A stretch of 64,000 nucleotides of DNA, taken from JAPOVO01 sp026708165. GTDB lineage: Bacteria; Chloroflexota; UBA11872; VXNJ01. Each line of letters starts with the position of its first letter. Position 1 is the stretch's first letter. A program made the position numbers and the translations under genes. The DNA lies in NCBI GenBank assembly GCA_965208775.1, contig OZ242360.1, forward strand, positions 1,054,001 through 1,118,000. Direction: 5' to 3'. Positions 7,387 to 16,681 of this stretch are shown here, one piece after another. The notes beneath the pieces are model-generated. The model was given only the letters and a program-made list of their open reading frames with translations, made no database searches and was not told the origin of the DNA.

Positions 7387-9141
7387 CTACGAATCGGGAT
7401 GGCCGACCTGTACCTTTATTACGTCCGTATCCTGGTACTGCTGATGCTCTACCGACGACGCAAAGCCCCGCAGCAGCCGCAGCGACAGCTCCTGCTCTAT
7501 CGGAGTCTCCGAGTCATACTGCTGTAGCTGCCGGATTCGGTCTTCCAGGTTCTCGTCGTCGCCCCCGCCTATGAACTCCAGGTCGGCCACCGTCCCCTCG
7601 CTCGACGCCAGCACCACCAGCTGCCGGTCATCATCGTCGTCGTCATCGTCCAGGTCCAGGTCAAGATCCAGATCCAGCGGGGCCAGCGTCAGCAGCGTCT
7701 CCTCCGCCACCGCCTTCAGCCGGTCCGTCATCGCCGCGTCCCAGCCTCGGCGGGCCGCGAACCTGGTCATGAACTCGTTGAGGTCGGCCAGCGCGTCGAT
7801 GTTCAGCCGCGACTGAAAACGCATGGCTCGGTGACTTGTGAACTCCAGGAACAGGATCATCGCTATCGCCGCGAATCCTCCGGTAGTGATCCCGCTCTTG
7901 AAAAGCGTCCCCACCACCGGACCAAGCTCCGGCAGCCTGAACAAGCCGAACTGGAATGCCGCGCCGATCCAGAATGAGACTCCCGCTACTACGAGTTTCT
8001 GCCTGTTCTCCTCGGTCTGGATTACCGTGTAGGCGCCGTCCACGAACAGCGTCCCCGTCACCAATACCAGGTATCCCGCCATCACCGCCCCCGGCAGTGT
8101 GCTCAGCAGTCCCGACACTTTCGGCAGAAATGCCACGAGGATGAACATGCCGCCGATGCAGTATCCAACCCTCCGCGAAGCGACCCCCGTCACCTGCGTG
8201 AACGCAACCGCGCCCGGATGGATGATGTTGGGCACCGCGCCCGCTACTCCGGCCAGAAGATTGCCCACGCCAGTACCCGCCAGCGTCCCCTGCACCCGCC
8301 GGAAGTCGATCGCCCGCGCCTCGCGCGTCGCGACCCGCTGCATCCCGATGGACTCACCGTTCGCCTGGATCGAGATGATGATGCCCAGGAACACGAACGC
8401 CGGAATCAGCGTCCAGAACGGGATGCCGAAGTCCAGCGCCAGCCCCGGCCACTCGGTCGGCAGACCCACCCACGGGGCCTGGATCATCCGCTCGACTTCA
8501 TAGATGCCGAACCCCGCCGCGACCGCGCAGCCCGCGACTATGCCGATCATCGGCGCCCACAGACGCAGTATCGGCGTTCCGCGAAAGGTCAGCACCGCCA
8601 CCACTATCAGCGTCGCCAGCGCCGTCACCGGCGCCGCCACCGGCTCGGCCTCCGACGCGTCGTCTAGCAGACCGAAGACGACCGACGCCAGCGTGATCGA
8701 GAGGATCATCATCACTGTTCCGCCCACCGTCGGCGTGACCAGCCGCCGCAGCAGGAACAGCCACCTCGAAATCACCAGCTGGATGATCCCCGAGACGAAT
8801 ACAAGTGTCATCAGCGTCGCCGGGCCGCCGTCCACCACCGCCGTGATGCAGAACGGTATCGAAAAAGCCGCCGTGAACATCGGCAGGACCGCTCCGGCCC
8901 CGACGGGTCCAACCCGCCTCACTTGCAGCAGCGTGGAAAGCCCCACCACTATCAGCGACGCGAAGACCATCCACGCCAGGTAGGAATCATCCCGCCCCGA
9001 CGCCTTCGCCACTATCACCGGCGTCACCAGCAGCGTCGCCGAAGCCAGCAGGCTGAACTGGAACCCGTAACCCAGCGAAGACAGGATCGGCGGGTTTTCA
9101 TGCGCCTCGTAACGCGGATTCCGGGAAACTGCCGTAGCTAT
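7387..9141 (-). CDS. NCS2-type nucleobase/xanthine permease with C-terminal ATPase-like extension
   Basis: A UraA/xanthine permease-like transporter with about 14 hydrophobic segments. The transport-site helices are recognisable (QANGESIGMQRVATREARA; AGVAGAVPNIIHPGA). After the membrane part, about residues 450-584 form a soluble tail that begins LADLNEFMTRFAARRGWD and contains KAVAEETLLTL, which resembles an anti-sigma-factor-like HATPase. The tail carries an acidic tract (alternating Leu/Asp, then eight Asp). The only ordinary start in frame is a GTG at 9027, but it would remove most of helix 1. The frame stays coding up to an in-frame stop at 9187, and an ATA at 9141 preceded by GAGGGG six bases upstream restores NPRYEAHENPPILSSLGYG. 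I therefore give 9141, with the start uncertain. Confidence 0.8.
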   Translation of the reverse strand: MATAVSRNPRYEAHENPPILSSLGYGFQFSLLASATLLVTPVIVAKASGRDDSYLAWMVFASLIVVGLSTLLQVRRVGPVGAGAVLPMFTAAFSIPFCITAVVDGGPATLMTLVFVSGIIQLVISRWLFLLRRLVTPTVGGTVMMILSITLASVVFGLLDDASEAEPVAAPVTALATLIVVAVLTFRGTPILRLWAPMIGIVAGCAVAAGFGIYEVERMIQAPWVGLPTEWPGLALDFGIPFWTLIPAFVFLGIIISIQANGESIGMQRVATREARAIDFRRVQGTLAGTGVGNLLAGVAGAVPNIIHPGAVAFTQVTGVASRRVGYCIGGMFILVAFLPKVSGLLSTLPGAVMAGYLVLVTGTLFVDGAYTVIQTEENRQKLVVAGVSFWIGAAFQFGLFRLPELGPVVGTLFKSGITTGGFAAIAMILFLEFTSHRAMRFQSRLNIDALADLNEFMTRFAARRGWDAAMTDRLKAVAEETLLTLAPLDLDLDLDLDDDDDDDDRQLVVLASSEGTVADLEFIGGGDDENLEDRIRQLQQYDSETPIEQELSLRLLRGFASSVEHQQYQDTDVIKVQVGHPDS

Positions 9142-9266
9142 GCCAATCCCCTCACAGACCTGGACCCACGACGAACTACGGAAACTCTACTACGAACTTC
9201 GAAATGAGTCGTCACACCTCGAGTTGGTCACGAAGGCCTGAAACGTGGAGTTCTCATTTTCTGACT

Positions 9267-9294
9267 GCGGAAGACGGTACCGACCGTCTTCCGC
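9267..9294 (-). terminator. Strong hairpin, likely 3' end of the RCC1-repeat gene
   Basis: Perfect 12-bp arms (GCGGAAGACGGT / ACCGTCTTCCGC) around the 4-base loop ACCG, 120 bases past the stop of the minus-strand gene at 9414. There is no T-run on either side, so it may be a transcript-end stabiliser rather than a classical intrinsic terminator. Confidence 0.5.
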
Positions 9295-9413
9295 TATGAG
9301 ACCTCGATCAAATGAACCCGTGGCTATTTCGAAGTCGCTTGGTCATCGAGCTGAGCAAACTGTCAAAGATGATGACTCTGCAAATCTCCGAACCGACTCG
9401 AAGCGGTCGCCGG

Positions 9414-12400
9414 CTAGGCCGATGGCGGCGATATCTGTCCATATCTATTGCCGCCCCAGCAAACCGGCACCCCCTCGACTGTCAGCGCGCACGTATGTTC
9501 CATCCCGCAGCTGATCGCGACGAAACGCTGATCCGGCGGCGATGCCTGACCATGGTTGTCCCAGCCCCAACAGACCGGAGTCCCATCCGATCGGAGGGCG
9601 CACGTGTGCCATACCCCGCTGCTGACACTGGCGAAGCGTTCGTCAGGCGGCGGCGACGCTTGGCCGAAGTCAATCGCATCCTCGTCGGCGCCCCAGCATA
9701 CGGCAGCCCCGTCGTTGCGGAGCGCGCAGGTATGCCGCCAGCCGCTGCTGATGGACGTGAACCTCTCGCCGGATGGCGCCGATGACTGACCGAATCCGTC
9801 ATGCCCCCAACATTCCGCAGCCCCGCCCGGGCGGAGGGCGCACGTGTGGAAGCCCCCGCTGCTGACAGCGGCGAACTGCCCCCCGGGTGGCGATGTCTGG
9901 CCAAAGCTTCTGGAGCTCCAGCACTGGACGGTGCGGTCGGTGCGGAGCGCGCAAGAGTGAAATCCGCCGCTGTCAATAGACTCAAGGCCCGTTACACGCT
10001 TCCATCGCGGCCATGACGTTTGGTTGTAGTCATCGCTGCCCCAGCAGAGGGGAGAACCGTCCTGAAGTACGCCGCAGGTGTTAAAGCCGCCGCCGCTGAC
10101 CGAGGAAAACCGCTCATTGGGCGGCGGTAATGCCTGGCCATCGTCGTGATTCCTCCCCCAGCACGCGACGGTTGCGTCCGAACGAAGGGCGCAAGTGTGG
10201 AACCTGCCGCTGGTTATCGACACGAACCCAGCCTCAGGCGTTGCCTGCGCGGACGGCTCGCCGTCGATTGACGCGCCCCTGAGAAAAGAGGTTGACGCTT
10301 GGCCATCATAATTGCGTCCCCAGCAAACGGGGCTGCCGTCCAAACGGAGCGCGCACGTGTAATTGGCGCCGCTGCTTATGTGTGAGAATTTCTCACCAGA
10401 CGGTGGCGAAGTCTCGCCATCGCGATGAGCACCCCAGCACGCCGGTGTCCCGTCAGAGCGGAGCGCGCACGTATGCCAGTGGCCGCTGTTGACGGAGGTG
10501 AACCTCTCACCGGGCGGCGGCGACGCCTGGCCGGTCGTGTTATTCCCCCAACAGACTGGCGTGCCGTCCCCACGCAGCGCGCATGCGTGCTGGTGACCGC
10601 TGCTGATGGAAACAAACGTCTCGCCGGCCGGCGGAGATACATAGCTGTCCCCCCAGCAGACGGGCGTTCCGTCGCCCCGCAGCGCGCAAGTGTGCAGATT
10701 GCCGCTGCTGATTGAGACAAACGTCTCGCCGGGGGGAGGTGAGGCCTTGCCATAGTAATCGCTGCCCCAGCAGACCGGAGTGCCATCGTGCCGAAGCGCG
10801 CACACGTGGGTGGGACCGCTGCTGATGGATGCGAACGTCTCGCCGGGGGGTGGCGACGTCTGGTTGTCACCATGCCGCCCCCAGCACACGGGGACGCCAT
10901 CTGGCTTAAGTCCGCAGGAAAAGAACGCGCCGCTGCTGACTTGAGTGAATCTCTCACTTGACGGTCCCAAAATGGAAACTTCACCCTGAGGCGGCCACGC
11001 GTGCAGCTCTCCGTTGCCGCCCCAACACGTGACGGCCCCGTCCGAGTCCAACGCGCACGCATGAGTGAACCCGCTGCTGATGGACTGGAAGCTATAGGGA
11101 GGCGCACGCGTTGCCGATGTGCTGATCGAAAGTCCGAATGTACCCGGCAGCTCGAGGTCTTGGGTCACAACTTCGACCGTGTACTGCCCCGAAGGTAGAA
11201 CGGCCTGCGCCCAATGCGCCGAAATGAAGTCGTAATCGGTCGAATAGTAAGTTTGAACGCCTTGATCCACAGTCAAGTCCGCACTTGCCTCTTCGCCCGA
11301 TAGATGTAGCGAGGTCAGATCGTCCGACGAAAGCTCGATGCGTACGTTTGACCAGTCAGACACCAAAAAGCTGTAGGACTGGCGATAACCCTCCGTCGGG
11401 CCCTCTTGCCGGCATTGCCTTGACCACATACCCAAGAGCGCGACGGTGCCGGAGATCGTCCCCAACGGACTGGCGTCACAGTTACCTATGGCGCCCGAGC
11501 TTTGGCGCACCTCGTCCGGTAATTCGAACCCGCTGTCGTACTGCCCATTCTCGGCTTGGACTCTGTACTCACCGCACGCATCGTCTACCGATTCCCAAAC
11601 CATGCCGTACCTGGATATCACGTACGTCTCGCGGTCAAGGCTCAGGCCGATATGCAAATGACCCCGCTCTGGTATATCCAACTGGAACCCCAACGTCGCT
11701 ACACCGTTCGGATCAACCACGAGGCTGGCATCCTTCCAGTTGGCATAATCGAGGATGTCCTCGATCATGCTGTGAGGGTCGGTCAGGTCGCCGCGCCAAC
11801 CGGATGTCGCCTCCGCGTATTGTCCGGAAGATGCTTGTGACCATCCCTCTGGAGATCGACGCCAGTATTCCGTTACGCCGCGAACCGGGTCGAAGGTGTA
11901 TAAGAGGTGATTCGCCCCATCATTTAGAGTCACCCATCCGGTATGACTGCTGCGAATATCCCGCCCTATGTTGGATATCCCGTAGTCGGCCCAACCGAAA
12001 TTCCGGTTGCAGTCCGGTAAAGACGTGCGGACCCTGAACCTGGCCGACGTTGAGTCTCGCAGTGCCTTGAATGCATTGGTTGTCAGCTTCCATTTGGTCA
12101 GATCGATGTCCTCAGGCCGGTCCATCAATTCATCGCTAAACACGATCATGCGCTCTATCTCTTGCGCATCCATTCCTGGTTTCACCAGTGGATGGGCGAG
12201 CAGCCGCAATAGCGCTTCGTCCATCGGGTTCAACTCCCACCGCCGGAGAGGGCTGTAGCTCATGATGCTGTCGGGTTCTGAACGATGGAACATACCTCCG
12301 TAGACATGTATCACTTCATGATTCATCACATAGACCACTGTTTGTTGCGCCGATTGAGACAAATCGCTGTATTCAGGTCCCATGTCCCAGACGTTGTGGA

Positions 12401-13247
12401 CCCTGACTAGCCCGCCTTCGATCTCGCCCATTTCGTTGGCGCTGGGACTGGCGCACCCCAGCGGACTTATGTTTCCGCAAAAGATGCCAAGTCCCTCGGC
12501 TTCCGAAATGCTGTGTCCGATATAGGCGACCAGGTCGGCGTCGGCATCACTTGAGACCCATTCGAACTCGAGACCCAGCAATCGGAACAGATCATTGAGT
12601 TCGGCCTCAAATACATCCAGATAGCTCTCACGCCCGGAGGCCCATATCTTTACTGGCTGGGTCGGGTCCCGTTTCTTCCGCATTGTCTCCGAATACCAGC
12701 CCGCGCAGCCGACCCCGGTATCCAGGCTCTGAACCGTACCGATCGCCGACGTATCTCTGAAGCACTCCCATACGTCTCGGTCTACGCCCAAGATTCGTTC
12801 CGGGACGTCGACTCCCAGTGTCACAGGTTCATTTCCGCCGTAGCTGAGCTTGAATATCACCTCGCCCATCGGAACGCGCAGCGGGATCGCTTTTGCCGTA
12901 GGCCCGAACCCGTCCGTAAGCGAGATGCTGGTCTCCAGGCCGCAGCCGTCTATTACCGACCCGCCTTGCAGACACGTAACCGCCACAGGTTGGGCATCCT
13001 CGAACCCAGCGTCGCCCTCGTTGCGCAGGGTCGCCGTAAGCTCGACGTTCGCGGTACCGTCGGACCAGTAACCGGTCACCTTCCCGCTGGCATCTAGTGA
13101 AAGCACGGCTTCGGATGCCGAAGCTGAAGTCGAGCCGACATCGCTTGCCGATAGCAGCATCGCGGCCACAACGCTCAAAAGGCCGGTCACCGCGAACCTG
13201 CGGACCGTCATCCGCAAGCCGAACGGCCTGTCAAAGACGGCTTTCAT
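9414..13247 (-). CDS. Giant secreted protein: metzincin-like protease site plus 14 RCC1-like repeats
   Basis: A 1277-residue exported protein. The ATG at 13247 is chosen because GGAGGGG lies 8 bases upstream and a signal peptide follows (hydrophobic 17-33, Ala-rich cleavage region near 36-46). A metalloprotease-like region at about 200-355 holds HEVIHVYGGMFH (310-321) and a Met-turn-like SIMSYS (327-332). The third His is one residue further than in classical HExxHxxGxxH metzincins. A middle section (360-720) has no family I recognise. From about 725 to the end I count 14 repeats of the type HTCALRSDGTPVCWG, each with a Cys pair, the RCC1/BNR-like pattern of seven-bladed propellers; 14 would make two. 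It is probably a surface or extracellular protease or adhesin. Confidence 0.9.
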   Translation of the reverse strand: MKAVFDRPFGLRMTVRRFAVTGLLSVVAAMLLSASDVGSTSASASEAVLSLDASGKVTGYWSDGTANVELTATLRNEGDAGFEDAQPVAVTCLQGGSVIDGCGLETSISLTDGFGPTAKAIPLRVPMGEVIFKLSYGGNEPVTLGVDVPERILGVDRDVWECFRDTSAIGTVQSLDTGVGCAGWYSETMRKKRDPTQPVKIWASGRESYLDVFEAELNDLFRLLGLEFEWVSSDADADLVAYIGHSISEAEGLGIFCGNISPLGCASPSANEMGEIEGGLVRVHNVWDMGPEYSDLSQSAQQTVVYVMNHEVIHVYGGMFHRSEPDSIMSYSPLRRWELNPMDEALLRLLAHPLVKPGMDAQEIERMIVFSDELMDRPEDIDLTKWKLTTNAFKALRDSTSARFRVRTSLPDCNRNFGWADYGISNIGRDIRSSHTGWVTLNDGANHLLYTFDPVRGVTEYWRRSPEGWSQASSGQYAEATSGWRGDLTDPHSMIEDILDYANWKDASLVVDPNGVATLGFQLDIPERGHLHIGLSLDRETYVISRYGMVWESVDDACGEYRVQAENGQYDSGFELPDEVRQSSGAIGNCDASPLGTISGTVALLGMWSRQCRQEGPTEGYRQSYSFLVSDWSNVRIELSSDDLTSLHLSGEEASADLTVDQGVQTYYSTDYDFISAHWAQAVLPSGQYTVEVVTQDLELPGTFGLSISTSATRAPPYSFQSISSGFTHACALDSDGAVTCWGGNGELHAWPPQGEVSILGPSSERFTQVSSGAFFSCGLKPDGVPVCWGRHGDNQTSPPPGETFASISSGPTHVCALRHDGTPVCWGSDYYGKASPPPGETFVSISSGNLHTCALRGDGTPVCWGDSYVSPPAGETFVSISSGHQHACALRGDGTPVCWGNNTTGQASPPPGERFTSVNSGHWHTCALRSDGTPACWGAHRDGETSPPSGEKFSHISSGANYTCALRLDGSPVCWGRNYDGQASTSFLRGASIDGEPSAQATPEAGFVSITSGRFHTCALRSDATVACWGRNHDDGQALPPPNERFSSVSGGGFNTCGVLQDGSPLCWGSDDYNQTSWPRWKRVTGLESIDSGGFHSCALRTDRTVQCWSSRSFGQTSPPGGQFAAVSSGGFHTCALRPGGAAECWGHDGFGQSSAPSGERFTSISSGWRHTCALRNDGAAVCWGADEDAIDFGQASPPPDERFASVSSGVWHTCALRSDGTPVCWGWDNHGQASPPDQRFVAISCGMEHTCALTVEGVPVCWGGNRYGQISPPSA

Positions 13248-13582
13248 GCTCGTATCCCCTCCCGCCCCAATCGCCTGCCGGGTCTGACGATTCGCGGGCG
13301 CCGCCAAACCAGGGCGGGAGGCCGCGTTACCTCTGCCTTCCCGTTGGTTGAGCCTCTACATCTTGGAGCCGAACCTTAACACGATAAAGTCTTGACTTTG
13401 CATGGTTTGACCGTACACGTATCTCCGGCTCCGGGCGCGTAACAACGAGACTCTCGATGCCCGCAGACGTTCGCCCAGGCCATTCTTCTCCGGTCGGTAG
13501 CGCTTCGGAAAGAGTTGGTTGGCAAGCTCTGGCGTGAACACCACTGGCCTCGGCGAGAGCGCACTTGCCTCGTTCACGACAT

Positions 13583-14038
13583 TCAGGCGGGAGACACGCT
13601 CAACTCCCCCAGCAAGTCCCCCTGACACCCCGCCAGCTCGGGCACACCGTCCGGCAGCCTGACCCAATACAGCTCAAACTCGATTCGCTCGGACGGGCAG
13701 CCGCTCGGATGCGACTCGAAGTGACGCCAGACCGAGCGTGCGTCGCCTCTGCACTCAAGATGAAAGTAGTACCGCCGGTGTACTTCGGCGAGTCCGTACG
13801 GCGACATGTCGTAGTCACGGGTGCCCAGGAACCGGCGCACCTCCAGGCCGTCGAGGCCCGTCTCCTCCTCGGCCTCCCTTAACACCCCGTCACGGGGAGA
13901 CTCGCCCGGCTCCAGCGTGCCGGCGGGAACCTGTATCCCGACATCGAAATCCACGTGCCGGAATACCAGCAGATTCGTGTCTCTCGTGACATAGGCCACG
14001 ACCTTCTCAATGACTCTCAACCAGGGGCTCCGTATCAA
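13583..14038 (-). CDS. NUDIX hydrolase
   Basis: A 151-residue protein with a complete NUDIX box: GTLEPGESPRDGVLREAEEE followed by TGL at about residues 40-62. The N-terminal segment EKVVAYVTRDTNLLVFRH is the first NUDIX strand pair. Substrate cannot be assigned; the layout resembles small mutT/ADP-ribose-pyrophosphatase-like enzymes. The start is a TTG at 14038 with only a weak ribosome site. The gene is single, with the divergent ligase gene at 14166 on the other strand. The 275-base gap downstream (13308-13582) contains an open frame with no recognisable content. Confidence 0.87.
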   Translation of the reverse strand: MIRSPWLRVIEKVVAYVTRDTNLLVFRHVDFDVGIQVPAGTLEPGESPRDGVLREAEEETGLDGLEVRRFLGTRDYDMSPYGLAEVHRRYYFHLECRGDARSVWRHFESHPSGCPSERIEFELYWVRLPDGVPELAGCQGDLLGELSVSPA

Positions 14039-14165
14039 ATCGCCGGATGGGGTTCTGGAGGACCTGGCCGGCGTCGTCAGTCGCTTCCGTCAACTCCGAG
14101 TCCACTAAACTAGGCGCGGTCCACTCATCGAGCCTACCTGAACGCCCCAACCGAGTAGACAACAC

Positions 14166-15701
14166 ATGGCCGACAAGACCAGCCCGGGCACACTGCTCGA
14201 CATCCTCGAATTTGGCGCGCCGTCGCGCCCTGCCCTGGTGGCTCCCGGCGGGCCCGTTGTGACCTACGACTCGCTGCGCCTTCAGGTGCGGACGCTTGCG
14301 TCGAGCCTCCGCGCTATGGGCATTGACCGTGGAGACCGCGTAGCCATCGTGTTGCCCAACGGCATCGAAGCGATCGTGACGTTTTTGGCGGTCGCGGCGG
14401 CTGCCACCGCGGCTCCGCTGAACCCCGCCTATAGGGCCGCCGAGTTCGAGTTCTACGTGGACGACACCAACGCCACCGCGCTAATCACCCGGGACGACGT
14501 GGGCGCGGAGGCCCGCGGCGCTGTCCCCGCGTCGGTGATGGACATCCGGACCTCGCTCGACGAAGCCGGCCGCGTCAGCCTGACGGGTCCACAATGCGGG
14601 GAGCGGGAGCTTGCTGCCGACCTTGAAACCGCGCTTCCGAAGCCTGACGACGTAGCGCTCGTGTTGCATACCAGCGGGACGACCAGCCGCCCGAAGCGCG
14701 TGCCGCTGGCGCACCGAAACCTCACCGCGTCCATTGAGAACATCGTCGCTACGTACGACCTGTCAGACAGGGACGTTTCGCTCTGCGTAATGCCGCTTTT
14801 CCACATACACGGACTCGTCGCGTCCACCCTCTCGACTCTCCGTTCGGGAGGGACCGTCGTCGCACCGCCCCGCTTTAATCCAATGGGATTCTGGCCGCTC
14901 GTGGAAGATTGCCAGGCCACCTGGTTCTCCGCAGTGCCCACCATGTTCCAGGCGCTGTTGTCCAGGGCCCGGCGCGGGAGCGCGCCCCGGAACGCCGGAA
15001 GCCTGCGCTTCATCCGCTCGTGCAGCGCCGCCCTCTCACCGGCCACGATGGAGCAGATGGAGTCGACCTTCCAGGCGCCGGTACTGGAAGCCTACGGCAT
15101 GACCGAGGCCGCTCACCAGATGACTTCCAACCCCTTGCCCCCCGGCGAGCGCACCCCCGGCTCGGTCGGAAAGGGGACCGGCGTCACGATCGGGATCATG
15201 GACGAAGCCGGCGCGCTCAAGCCGGTGGGTTCGGTTGGAGAGGTCGTGATAAGCGGACCCAACGTCATCCGCGAGTACGAGTCCAACCCCGAGGCCAACG
15301 CCGCCTCGTTCGTCGGCGACTGGTTTAGGACCGGAGACGAGGGCCAGCTTGACGAAGACGGGGTGCTGACGCTTCGGGGGCGAATAAAGGAGCTCATCAA
15401 TCGCAGCGGCGAAAAGGTGTCGCCGGTCGAGATCGACGAGGCGCTGTTGTCGCACCCGGCCGTATCCGAGGCGGTCGCGTTCGGAGTCCCGCATCCCACC
15501 CACGGCGAGGAGCCCGTCGCCGCCGTGGTTCTCGGCGGCCAGGCCACGGAACGGGACCTGATCGCGCACTGTCGGCAGACCCTCGCAAGCTTCAAGATTC
15601 CCCGGACAATTCACGTCGTGGACGCCATCCCGCGCACCGCGACCGGCAAGGTGCAGCGTCGCATCGTTGCCGAAGTCATCACCGGAGGGTCTGCTAACTG
15701 A
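14166..15701 (+). CDS. AMP-forming acyl-CoA synthetase, closest to the oxalyl-CoA synthetase (AAE3/Pcs60) type
   Basis: A 511-residue ANL-superfamily ligase that adenylates a carboxylate and transfers it to CoA. The P-loop-like motif LHTSGTTSRPKRVPLAHRN (about 171-189) is the AAE3/Pcs60 variant, with Arg where Gly is usual after PK. Also visible are PLFHIHGL, the A5-like EAYGMTEAAHQM, GDWFRTGDEG (A7), GRIKELINRSGEKVSP (A8) and the catalytic-lysine region RTATGKVQRR (A10). All catalytic elements are present. The oxalate assignment rests on overall resemblance only; another short acid is possible. The next gene starts inside the stop codon, so the pair is an operon. Confidence 0.9.
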   Translation: MADKTSPGTLLDILEFGAPSRPALVAPGGPVVTYDSLRLQVRTLASSLRAMGIDRGDRVAIVLPNGIEAIVTFLAVAAAATAAPLNPAYRAAEFEFYVDDTNATALITRDDVGAEARGAVPASVMDIRTSLDEAGRVSLTGPQCGERELAADLETALPKPDDVALVLHTSGTTSRPKRVPLAHRNLTASIENIVATYDLSDRDVSLCVMPLFHIHGLVASTLSTLRSGGTVVAPPRFNPMGFWPLVEDCQATWFSAVPTMFQALLSRARRGSAPRNAGSLRFIRSCSAALSPATMEQMESTFQAPVLEAYGMTEAAHQMTSNPLPPGERTPGSVGKGTGVTIGIMDEAGALKPVGSVGEVVISGPNVIREYESNPEANAASFVGDWFRTGDEGQLDEDGVLTLRGRIKELINRSGEKVSPVEIDEALLSHPAVSEAVAFGVPHPTHGEEPVAAVVLGGQATERDLIAHCRQTLASFKIPRTIHVVDAIPRTATGKVQRRIVAEVITGGSAN

Positions 15702-16681
15702 GATTCGCTTTGGTTGGAGCCGGAGCCATCGGCGCCTATCTGGGCGCCAGGCTTAGCTCGTCCGGCCACGACGTATTCCTGATCGCGCGTGGCCCTCACC
15801 TGCGAGCCATGCAGGCGCGCGGCGTCCACGTGCGCAGTCCGGAAGGCGACTTCACGGCCCATCCCGTCTCAACCGACGATTACGATCAGGTAGGCGAGGT
15901 CGACTTCGTCTTCCTTACCGTCAAGGCCCACAGCCTGCCGGAGGTTGTCCCCGGCTTGGGACCGCTCATCGGGCCCGAGACGGCCGTCGTGTCGGCCCAG
16001 AACGGAATCCCGTGGTGGTACTTCCAAGGCCACCCCGGTCCCTGGAGCGGTAGGCGCATCGAGAAGTTGGATCCTGATGGGGTCATCTCCGCCGCCATCC
16101 CCGCCGAGCGCATCATCGGCTGCATCGTCTACCCCTCCGCCTCCATCGTTGAGCCGGGAGTGATCGAGCACGTGGAAGGCGACAGGTTTGCAATCGGCGA
16201 GCTCGACGGATCCACCAGCGACCGGTGCGCAAGACTCGCCGAAGCCGTGGAGGACTCGGGCCTGCGCTGTCCGATAAGACGCAGGATACGAGTGGATATG
16301 TGGATCAAGCTGCTGGGCAACGTCGCCTTCAACCCCATCAGCGCGCTCACCCGCGCGACGCTCGTCGATATCGCCAGGCATCCCGAGGCGGTAGCCCTGG
16401 CCCGTTCGGTCATGGGGGAAGCCGACAAGGTGGCGCGCGCCCTGGGAGTCAGGATGCCCATCTCCGTTGAGCGGCGCATCGCCGGAGCCGCCGCCGTCGG
16501 CGCCCACAAGACCTCGATGCTCCAGGACGTGGAATCAGGAAGGCCGATGGAGCTTGAAGCCATAGTCGGCGCGGTCATCGAGCTTGGAGAGATGCTCGAC
16601 TTTCCCATGCCCAACACCAGGGCCGTGTACGCGGCCGCCAAGCTCCTCGACGAAATCACGACGACGGCCAGGACGGTCTAG
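15698..16681 (+). CDS. 2-dehydropantoate 2-reductase-like oxidoreductase (PanE/ApbA family)
   Basis: A Rossmann-fold NADPH-dependent reductase; PanE makes pantoate for CoA synthesis, though many family members act on other 2-oxoacids. VGAGAIGAYLGARLSSSGHD is the N-terminal nucleotide-binding motif. TVKAHSLPEV, AQNGIPWW and the KLLGNVAFNPISALTRA block (with the catalytic Lys) are family hallmarks. The first ordinary start, TTG at 15710, cuts off the first beta strand. A CTG at 15698, overlapping the upstream TGA and 9 bases after GGAGG, restores LRFALVGAGAIG, so I use it. It follows the acyl-CoA ligase in one operon. An insertion around GHPGPWSGRRIEK widens the middle of the NADPH domain. Confidence 0.85.
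   Translation: MRFALVGAGAIGAYLGARLSSSGHDVFLIARGPHLRAMQARGVHVRSPEGDFTAHPVSTDDYDQVGEVDFVFLTVKAHSLPEVVPGLGPLIGPETAVVSAQNGIPWWYFQGHPGPWSGRRIEKLDPDGVISAAIPAERIIGCIVYPSASIVEPGVIEHVEGDRFAIGELDGSTSDRCARLAEAVEDSGLRCPIRRRIRVDMWIKLLGNVAFNPISALTRATLVDIARHPEAVALARSVMGEADKVARALGVRMPISVERRIAGAAAVGAHKTSMLQDVESGRPMELEAIVGAVIELGEMLDFPMPNTRAVYAAAKLLDEITTTARTV

Noticed and set aside
9480..11080. Regularly spaced similar DNA segments that could suggest a CRISPR or tandem-repeat array
   Set aside because: The spacing is that of the protein repeats (about 35-45 codons) and the variation is codon-level; they lie in one long open frame encoding RCC1-like repeats.
13356..13667. 103-codon minus-strand frame between the RCC1-repeat and NUDIX genes
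   Set aside because: Its first third overlaps the NUDIX gene in another frame, and the rest shows no domain or ribosome site.
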